Below the pieces are notes generated by a model. That model was not told the origin of the DNA. It did no database searches and saw only the letters and a list, made by a program, of their open reading frames with translations. The translations under genes were made by a program, and so were the position numbers. From positions 1-7,134 of the forward strand of contig JAISDL010000008.1 in NCBI GenBank assembly GCA_031264825.1: a stretch of 7,134 nt of DNA, given 5' to 3'. How positions within the stretch are numbered: the first letter of the stretch is position 1; each line of letters starts with the position of its first letter. The stretch comes from Accumulibacter sp. Lineage in GTDB: Bacteria; Pseudomonadota; Gammaproteobacteria; Burkholderiales; Rhodocyclaceae. Shown piece by piece: positions 1 to 3,804 of this stretch.

Positions 1-1020
1 CAAGTACACGGTGTGGATCAGAGTGGGCATGTTGCTTTGCGACGGCGGCTCTCACGCAATCAGATGGTCGGGTTTTTCAAGAAACTCACGCCGTGCCTGA
101 TCGGAATGGAAGCGTGCGCAAGCGCGCACCACTGGGGTCGGGTACTTCAAGAGATGGGGCACACCGTACGCCTGATCGCCCCGCAGTTCGTCAAGCCCTA
201 CGTCAAGGGGCAGAAGAACGACGCCAACGACGCCGAAGGCATCTGCGAAGCGTTAAGTCGGCCCACCATGCGCTTCGTAGCGATCAAACGCGTCGAACAA
301 CAAGATATCCAATCGATCCACCGGATCCGGAGCGAACGGGTAAAACAACGTACCGCCACGGTGAACCAGATCCGAGGTCTCTTGGGCGAGTACGGGATCG
401 TCGTCCCGAAAGGGATCAACCAACTCCGGCGCGCCCTGCCGGAAATCGCCGAAGACATGGAAAACGGACTGACCGAAGCCTTCAGGAATCTGCTCGAAGA
501 TTTACGCCGCGACCTGGCGCATCTCGACGAACGGGTCAAGCAACTCGAGAAAGAAATCCAGAAAGTCGCGCGCAAAGACGAAGCGGCGAAGCGTCTGCAA
601 ACGATCCCCGGCATCGGGCCGATCACAGCCACGGCCCTGGCGGCCGACCTGGGAGACGCCCGACACTTCAAACGAGGGCGCGAAGTCTCCGCCTTCCTGG
701 GGCTGACCCCACGCCAGCACAGCAGTGGCGGCAAGGCAAAGCTCTCGGGGATCAGCAAACGCGGCGACACCTACTTACGCACCCTGCTGATCCACGGAGC
801 GCGCGCGGCTTTACGTACCGCCGGGAACAAGACCGACCCCAGGAGCCGCTGGGTGATCCGCGTGGGCGAACGGCGGCACCGGAACATTGCCGCGGTCGCG
901 CTGGCCAACAAGAACGCGCGCATCGCCTGGGCCTTGTTGAGTCGGGGAGAGACCTTCGACCCCCATCATATTCAGCGGCCGACCGAAGGAACCGGCCGCA
1001 TCGAAACGCATCCGGTCTAG
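1..1020 (+). CDS. IS110-family (IS1111 group) transposase, 5' end outside window
   Basis: This is the DEDD-type recombinase of an IS110-family, IS1111-group insertion sequence, an enzyme that uses an element-encoded bridge RNA to choose target and donor DNA. The frame is open from base 1 (QVHGVDQSGH...), which matches the interior of IS1111 transposases after the usual GLDLAK...F segment. The GTG at position 13 is therefore probably not the start, and roughly 15-20 N-terminal residues, including the first catalytic Asp, lie outside the window. In the 339 visible residues the RuvC-like domain shows E37 in IGMEACASAHHW and D74/D77 in KNDANDAEG. A charged helical, coiled-coil-like stretch covers about 155-195. 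The C-terminal Transposase_20 domain has a helix-hairpin-helix-like IPGIGPITATALAADLGD (202-219) and the conserved HSSGGK...SKRGDTYLRTLLIHGA block (240-267) that carries the serine region. No frameshift is seen, so the visible part looks intact. It is followed by about 310 bp of non-coding right end, as expected for the IS1111 group. Confidence 0.96.
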   Translation, partial: QVHGVDQSGHVALRRRLSRNQMVGFFKKLTPCLIGMEACASAHHWGRVLQEMGHTVRLIAPQFVKPYVKGQKNDANDAEGICEALSRPTMRFVAIKRVEQQDIQSIHRIRSERVKQRTATVNQIRGLLGEYGIVVPKGINQLRRALPEIAEDMENGLTEAFRNLLEDLRRDLAHLDERVKQLEKEIQKVARKDEAAKRLQTIPGIGPITATALAADLGDARHFKRGREVSAFLGLTPRQHSSGGKAKLSGISKRGDTYLRTLLIHGARAALRTAGNKTDPRSRWVIRVGERRHRNIAAVALANKNARIAWALLSRGETFDPHHIQRPTEGTGRIETHPV

Positions 1021-1106
1021 AGGTTTGGCAGAAATGAAACATCACTTTTATTAGCCCTTGAGGGCATTCTCCAGCGATTGCTTGGAAAAACAGCAGATGG
1101 GAAAAA

Positions 1107-1250
1107 CGGTCGAACCGGCGGCAAGAAAGTGGAGCTCAGCCCGGGCCTTCGAGGCCGATAGGTTGATTCGCTCTTGCCGCGCGCAAATCCATCGGGGCCC
1201 GGCGCGCAATACACAGCGCCACAGCGAGGTCGAATATATGGATGCATTCG
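1107..1250 (+). ncRNA. Predicted bridge RNA (seekRNA) of the IS1111-group element
   Basis: The segment folds on paper into the architecture expected of an IS110/IS1111 bridge RNA. A small 5' hairpin CGGT-CGA-ACCG (1107-1117) is followed directly by a perfect 9-bp stem GCGGCAAGA/TCTTGCCGC (1118-1126/1172-1180). This stem encloses an internal loop capped by the hairpin GGCCT-TCG-AGGCC (1144-1156). The 5' loop strand carries GCTCAGCCC (1134-1142) and the 3' strand ATAGGTTG (1158-1165), which together match the two halves of the REP-like repeat present in this window. A second structured part follows: ATCCAT (1187-1192) can pair with ATGGAT (1238-1243) around the hairpin GGCGC/GCGCC (1201-1205/1216-1220), and this is a candidate donor-binding loop. 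The RNA ends are unknown, and transcription on the transposase strand is assumed from the family. A pyrimidine-rich tract (about 1266-1310) follows. Pairings were found by eye, without energy calculation. Confidence 0.6.
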
Positions 1251-1304
1251 CACTTTTGGGTGCAGGCTCTCTTCCCTTTACCGTTTCTTGTCTTTTCGTT
1301 TTTC

Positions 1305-1334
1305 CCTTGCATAACAGGAGGAGTCCATATATGG
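1305..1334 (+). other. Right terminal region of the IS
   Basis: The sequence TTGCATAACAGGAGGAGTCCATATA ends in the 10-bp perfect palindrome CCATATATGG (1325-1334), which straddles the presumed IS/flank junction. A related block, ATATATGGA, occurs inside the predicted guide RNA (1234-1242) and is the reverse complement of 1324-1332. The exact cleavage position cannot be fixed without the left end or an empty site. Confidence 0.5.
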
Positions 1335-1366
1335 GCTGAACGAATGTGAAGCCCAACATACGGCAA
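1332..1366 (-). repeat. REP-like hairpin repeat truncated by the IS right end (copy 0)
   Basis: Read on the minus strand, 1357 to 1332 gives GTTGGGCTTC, then ACATTCGTTC, then AGCCCA. This aligns with the copy at 2388-2412 at about 20 of 26 positions with one single-base gap. The alignment stops at the IS boundary. The expected right-hand continuation AACCTAT is missing and replaced by the IS terminus, so the left arm GTT has lost most of its partner while GGGCT/AGCCC (plus strand 1333-1337/1350-1354) can still pair. The lost half should lie beside the left end of the IS, beyond the window. Confidence 0.65.
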
Positions 1367-1411
1367 ATGACCGCGTGAAAACCACCCGAACAAAGCGACA
1401 CGGCATGGATT

Positions 1412-1448
1412 CCCCACTTTCCCCCTGACAAGGGGGAAATGAAGGGGG
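1412..1448. repeat. C/G-run inverted repeat, REP/MITE-like hairpin
   Basis: A perfect 8-bp stem TTTCCCCC/GGGGGAAA (1418-1425/1432-1439) has the 6-base loop TGACAA. An outer CCCC (1412-1415) can pair with the G run at 1444-1448 across small internal loops. Hairpins of this form, with C runs facing G runs around a TGACAAG-like loop, are common dispersed repeats in proteobacterial intergenic regions. No coding potential is evident and there is no downstream T run to suggest a terminator. Confidence 0.5.
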
Positions 1449-1470
1449 TTTCGGGGTTTCGGGGTTTCGG
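1447..1470. repeat. Tandem repeat, three perfect 8-bp units GGTTTCGG
   Basis: Three identical head-to-tail copies of GGTTTCGG occupy 1447-1470, directly after the C/G-run hairpin. With so few short identical units, slippage-driven variation between strains is plausible. No function is evident. Confidence 0.75.
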
Positions 1471-1521
1471 CAAGCGTCGGCGCGTTTTCAACCTTTCCCC
1501 GTTCCATCATTCCCACGCAAA

Positions 1522-1559
1522 CGGAATCGCTGGGCATCGCTTCGCTCACCCCAGCCTAT
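1522..1559 (+). repeat. REP-like hairpin repeat (copy 1)
   Basis: The hairpin has arms GCTGGG (1529-1534) and CCCAGC (1550-1555) around a 15-base loop containing ATCGCTTCGCTCA, preceded by CGGAAT and followed by CTAT. It aligns with 2382-2418 with one indel and only two substitutions. These are positions 1530 and 1554, which pair with each other (C-G here, T-A in the other copy). The element belongs to the GTTGGG...CCCAAC type of dispersed repeat. Short reading frames through it (GHRFAHP...) are artefacts of the repeat. Confidence 0.75.
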
Positions 1560-1589
1560 ACCGCCGATGGGGCGCGCCCAAGGGCCTGC

Positions 1590-1640
1590 TTTTGCGGAAA
1601 TGCAAAAAAGCGCTACTCGACCGCGCTTATCTAGGATAAT
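1590..1640 (+). promoter_or_regulatory. Weak candidate promoter and hairpins upstream of the adenosyltransferase
   Basis: GATAAT (1635-1640) is a good -10 match, 30 bp upstream of the ATG, but no convincing -35 lies 16-18 bp before it. Two small inverted repeats precede it: TTTTGC/GCAAAA (1590-1595/1602-1607) and AAGCGC/GCGCTT (1608-1613/1623-1628). No cobalamin riboswitch-like structure was recognised. This is the only plausible promoter region I can see for the gene at 1671. Confidence 0.22.
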
Positions 1641-1670
1641 TGCCTTTTTCCCACCTCAAGGAGAACGGAC

Positions 1671-2237
1671 ATGGGCAATCGTCTTTCAAAGATAGTCACG
1701 CGGACCGGCGACGCGGGAACGACCGGCTTGGGCGACGGCTCGCGGATCGCCAAGGATTCGCTACGGATCGACGTCATCGGTGAAGTCGATGAACTCAATT
1801 CTTTCATCGGCGTCCTGCTCGCCGAAGAACTCCCCGGCAATATTCACGACCTTCTGCTCGCCGTGCAACACGACCTTTTCGACATCGGCGGCGAGGTCTG
1901 CATCCCGGTCGGCTACACGGCGATCAAGGAGGACGCGATCGAGCGCCTCGAGGCGTCCGTCGAAGAGATCAACGAGACGCTGACGCCGCTCAAGGAATTC
2001 ATCCTTCCCGGCGGAACGCGCCCCGCCGCGATCGCACACCTGGCGCGCTCGGTCTGCCGCCGCGTCGAGCGCCGCGTCGTCCGCCTGGCGAATGTCGAGC
2101 CTGTTTCCGAAAACATCCGAAAGTATTTCAACCGCTTGTCGGATCTGCTTTTCGTTCTCGGTCGCGCGCTCAACAAGGTGGGGGGACGCGGCGATGTGCC
2201 CTGGGCACACACGCGGGTGAAAAAGCCGCGCGATTGA
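1671..2237 (+). CDS. pduO: PduO-type cob(I)alamin adenosyltransferase
   Basis: This cytoplasmic enzyme of the PduO/MMAB family transfers the adenosyl group of ATP to cob(I)alamin to make adenosylcobalamin. At 188 residues it has the usual length for a stand-alone domain. The N-terminal ATP-binding segment TRTGDAGTTGLGDGSR (10-25) is intact. GEVDELNS (37-44) carries the conserved Asp-Glu pair, and FILPGG (110-115) has the conserved aromatic residue near the corrin. The helix CRRVERRVV (129-137) provides the ATP-contacting arginines, and YFNRLSDLLFVLGR (152-165) is the C-terminal signature. The ATG is supported by AAGGAG (1658-1663) with a 7-base gap. The gene stands alone on the plus strand and converges on aroG, and no cobalamin-dependent enzyme is present in the window to suggest its client. 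The symbol is by family: cobO-type usage in annotations varies, and the fold is not that of BtuR/CobA. Confidence 0.94.
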   Translation: MGNRLSKIVTRTGDAGTTGLGDGSRIAKDSLRIDVIGEVDELNSFIGVLLAEELPGNIHDLLLAVQHDLFDIGGEVCIPVGYTAIKEDAIERLEASVEEINETLTPLKEFILPGGTRPAAIAHLARSVCRRVERRVVRLANVEPVSENIRKYFNRLSDLLFVLGRALNKVGGRGDVPWAHTRVKKPRD

Positions 2238-2253
2238 CACCGGGAAGCGCGGC
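2225..2253 (+). terminator. Stop-codon-spanning hairpin at the end of the adenosyltransferase gene
   Basis: A 7-bp perfect stem GCCGCGC/GCGCGGC (2225-2231/2247-2253) with a 15-base loop brackets the TGA stop codon (2235-2237). It is not followed by a T run, so it is not a standard intrinsic terminator. It could stabilise the 3' end or be chance in GC-rich DNA. Confidence 0.25.
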
Positions 2254-2261
2254 GCACCCTG

Positions 2262-2375
2262 TCAGGTATCAGGAGACAGATGTCAGGAGACGGGAGACAG
2301 ATTATTTTCCGGCGCTTTGCGCCGCATATTTCTCTGTCTCCTGTTTCCCGTCTCCTGACTCCTGACCCTGATATG
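2262..2375. repeat. Mirrored heptamer module 1: TCAGGAG-type repeats around a GC hairpin
   Basis: The left arm (about 2262-2302) is a run of degenerate 7-mers of the TCAGGAG/ACAGATG type. The centre is a perfect hairpin CGGCGC-TTT-GCGCCG (2310-2324) in an AT-rich setting. The right arm (about 2333-2375) carries the same 7-mers inverted (CTGTCTC/CTCCTGA type). Within the arms, 2283-2295 (TCAGGAGACGGGA) is a perfect 13-bp inverted repeat of 2346-2358, so the whole can form a large stem with an inner hairpin. Seven-base tandem repeats are known from other bacteria (the STRR class in cyanobacteria, for example), and I do not recognise this exact family. It lies between two converging genes, so a role in transcript ends is possible but not shown. 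Confidence 0.7.
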
Positions 2376-2381
2376 CGCATG

Positions 2382-2418
2382 CGGAACGTTGGGCATCGCT
2401 TCGCTCACCCCAACCTAT
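2382..2418 (+). repeat. REP-like hairpin repeat (copy 2)
   Basis: The arms GTTGGG (2388-2393) and CCCAAC (2409-2414) enclose the same 15-base loop as copy 1, followed by CTATGCCGGCGGG. It sits between the two mirrored heptamer modules. Its right half, CAACCTAT (2411-2418), is exactly complementary to ATAGGTTG (1158-1165) in the predicted IS guide RNA. GCTCACCCC (2403-2411) differs from the guide segment GCTCAGCCC at one position. Confidence 0.75.
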
Positions 2419-2447
2419 GCCGGCGGGAGGACGCGACGACGTGCCCT

Positions 2448-2589
2448 ATCAGGAATCAGGAGACAGGGATCAGATCAATTACCGGCGGCTTCGCCGCCGG
2501 AGAAAGATCGTTGAAACACCGATCGGTTTTCTTCTGTCTCCTGTCTCCTGACATCTGTCTCCTGTCTCCTGACATCTGTCTCCTGAAAC
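2448..2589. repeat. Mirrored heptamer module 2, with a clean 7-bp/21-bp array
   Basis: This has the same design as module 1. The left arm (2448-2480) has TCAGGAATCAGGAGACAG-type 7-mers, the central perfect hairpin CCGGCGGC-TTC-GCCGCCGG spans 2482-2500, and a 33-base spacer contains GATCG/CGATC (2506-2510/2520-2524). The right arm (2534-2589) is exactly eight 7-mers: CTGTCTC, CTGTCTC, CTGACAT, the same three again, then CTGTCTC and CTGAAAC. The 21-bp unit 2534-2554 is therefore repeated perfectly at 2555-2575. The array ends one base before the aroG stop codon triplet (2590-2592). The segment 2553-2586 is an inverted copy of 2269-2302 with one mismatch in 34. Confidence 0.75.
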
Positions 2590-3663
2590 TCAGCGTTCGG
2601 CCACGACGAGGCGGCGCTCGCGCACGCTCTCGGCGAGCATGTCGAGCACCGTCACCGAATCTTCCCACCCCAGGCAGGCGTCGGTGATGCTTTTGCCGTA
2701 TTCGAGATTCTTTCCCGCTTCGAGGTTTTGACGACCCTCGACCAGGTAGGATTCGATCATCACGCCGAAGATGCGATCTTCGCCGGAGGCGAGTTGGTCG
2801 GCGACGTTCCACGCGACGTTGATCTGGCGTTTGAAATCCTTGCAGCTATTCGCGTGCGAAAGGTCGATCATCAGGCGCGCTGCAAGCCCCGCCGCGGCGA
2901 TTTCCTTCGCCGTTTCCTCGACTTGCCCGGCTTCGTAATTCGGCGCCTTCCCGCCCCGAAGGATGACGTGGCAGTCTTCGTTCCCCGAAGTCGAGACGAT
3001 CGCCGACTGCCCGCCCTTTGTGACCGAAAGGAAATGGTGCGGAGAACGCGCCGCGCGGATCGCGTCGAGCGCGATGTGCACGTTGCCGTCGGTTCCGTTC
3101 TTGAATCCGACCGGGCACGACAGCCCCGACGCGAGTTCGCGGTGCACCTGCGATTCGGTCGTCCGCGCCCCGATCGCGCCCCACGAGATCAGGTCGGCCG
3201 TGTATTGCGGTGAAATCGTGTCGAGAAACTCCGTCGCGCAGGGCAGACCCATCTCGTTGATTTCGATCAGCAGGCTCCGCGCCATCCGCAAGCCTTCGTT
3301 GATGCGGAAACTGTTGTCGAGGTAGGGGTCGTTGATCAGACCCTTCCACCCGACCGTCGTGCGCGGCTTTTCAAAATACACACGCATCAGGATCAGGAGG
3401 TCGTCGCCGAGACGTTCCGCTTCGGCGCGAAGGCGTCCGGCGTATTCGAGCGCTCCGTCGGTATCGTGGATCGAGCACGGCCCGACGACGACGAGCAGAC
3501 GGTCGTCCGCGCCGGAGAGGATGCGGTGAATCGTCTGGCGCGCGTCGAAGGTCGTCTGCGCCGCCTGAAAACCGACCGGAAGCTCGCGCAGGAGGTGCTG
3601 CGGGGAGGCAAGTTCCTTGATCTCGCGTATCCGCAAGTCGTCTGTATTCGGTTTGCTGCGCAT
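2590..3663 (-). CDS. aroG: 3-deoxy-7-phosphoheptulonate synthase, AroG type (class I DAHP synthase)
   Basis: The enzyme condenses phosphoenolpyruvate with erythrose 4-phosphate, the first step of the shikimate pathway, in the cytoplasm. The start at 3663 (MRSKPNTDDLRIREIKEL) fits the E. coli AroG N-terminus and gives 357 residues, the family length. An upstream ATG at 3744 would add 27 residues that look non-coding. Metal ligands are C63 (GPCSIHD), H270 (SHANS), E304 (MIES) and D328 (TDAC). Substrate-binding residues are R94, K99, R167 (GARTTE), K188 (GFKNGTDG) and R236 (ILRGGK). All are offset by +2 from E. coli AroG. P152 and S182 sit at the positions of the known phenylalanine-site residues P150 and S180, and the sequence is closer to AroG than to AroF through SVTK...SAIV and KSITDACLGWED. 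Phenylalanine feedback is therefore likely, by inference. A weak Shine-Dalgarno (AGGGTG) precedes the start. The gene follows tldD after 141 bp. Confidence 0.96.
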   Translation of the reverse strand: MRSKPNTDDLRIREIKELASPQHLLRELPVGFQAAQTTFDARQTIHRILSGADDRLLVVVGPCSIHDTDGALEYAGRLRAEAERLGDDLLILMRVYFEKPRTTVGWKGLINDPYLDNSFRINEGLRMARSLLIEINEMGLPCATEFLDTISPQYTADLISWGAIGARTTESQVHRELASGLSCPVGFKNGTDGNVHIALDAIRAARSPHHFLSVTKGGQSAIVSTSGNEDCHVILRGGKAPNYEAGQVEETAKEIAAAGLAARLMIDLSHANSCKDFKRQINVAWNVADQLASGEDRIFGVMIESYLVEGRQNLEAGKNLEYGKSITDACLGWEDSVTVLDMLAESVRERRLVVAER

Positions 3664-3686
3664 CGATGCACCCTGTGATCTGTTTT

Positions 3687-3699
3687 GAATCCGGGATTC
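3687..3699. promoter_or_regulatory. Perfect palindrome overlapping the aroG -10 region, possible operator
   Basis: GAATCC-G-GGATTC is a perfect 13-bp inverted repeat that overlaps the candidate -10 hexamer (3696-3701) and the predicted start of transcription. The position suits a repressor site. It does not match a regulator box that I recognise and could be chance. Confidence 0.3.
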
Positions 3700-3726
3700 T
3701 ACCCGAATATCAAGGCGACGCTTCAA
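3696..3726 (-). promoter_or_regulatory. Candidate sigma70-type promoter of aroG
   Basis: On the minus strand, TTGAAG (3726-3721) and TAGAAT (3701-3696) are separated by 19 bp, one or two bases longer than ideal. Transcription would start near 3689, leaving a leader of about 26 bases before the ATG at 3663. The 141-bp gap after tldD has room for a separate promoter. Confidence 0.35.
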
Positions 3727-3804
3727 GCCCGAACGCCGGGGCAATCCCTCCTCCGCGCGCGTCGCGCGAACGCGAGGCGTGTACGTGCAGGTTTCGGAGA
3801 AAAT

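Larger units (their letters stand above)
1..1331 (+). mobile_element. IS1111-group insertion sequence, right-hand part
   Basis: The element comprises the transposase gene plus a long non-coding right end. In the IS1111 group the guide-RNA region lies downstream of the transposase, unlike the IS110 group, where it lies upstream. The right boundary is placed at about 1331. The bases to its left, GGAGGAGTCCATATA, resemble IS1111-group termini as I remember them, and the bases to its right begin a truncated REP-like hairpin (1332-1356). The left end is outside the window, so the subterminal inverted repeats cannot be compared. No target duplication is expected for this family. The boundary is uncertain by about 3 bases because CCATATATGG (1325-1334) is palindromic and spans it. 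Confidence 0.85.

Noticed and set aside
13..15. GTG at 13 as the start of the transposase
   Set aside because: The frame is open upstream, and the residues QVHG before it match the interior of IS1111 transposases, so the gene begins before the window.
93..1037. Long alternative frame inside the transposase (314 codons)
   Set aside because: Arg/Pro-rich translation with no family motifs. It is a GC-rich shadow of the transposase frame.
1439..1639. Small plus-strand reading frame upstream of the adenosyltransferase
   Set aside because: Its translation is the REP-like repeat (GHRFAHPSLYRR) and the octamer repeat. It has no clear ribosome binding site and no recognisable domain.
1560..1670. Cobalamin riboswitch upstream of the adenosyltransferase
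   Set aside because: No B12-box-like sequence or long leader structure was recognised, and only short hairpins are present.
2310..2324. Intrinsic terminator for the convergent genes
   Set aside because: The hairpin is strong, but neither side has a clear T run immediately after the stem. It was kept as part of a repeat module instead.
2534..2589. CRISPR array
   Set aside because: The units are 7 bp and contiguous, with no unique spacers between 24-40 bp repeats, and there are no cas genes.
2280..2687. Plus-strand reading frame of 135 codons across the heptamer arrays
   Set aside because: It consists of translated repeats (CLLSPDICLLSPD) and runs antisense into the end of aroG.
3664..3744. 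Longer aroG start at 3744
   Set aside because: The extra 27 residues have no counterpart in AroG proteins and cover the candidate promoter. MRSKPNTDDLRIREIK aligns directly with the known N-terminus.
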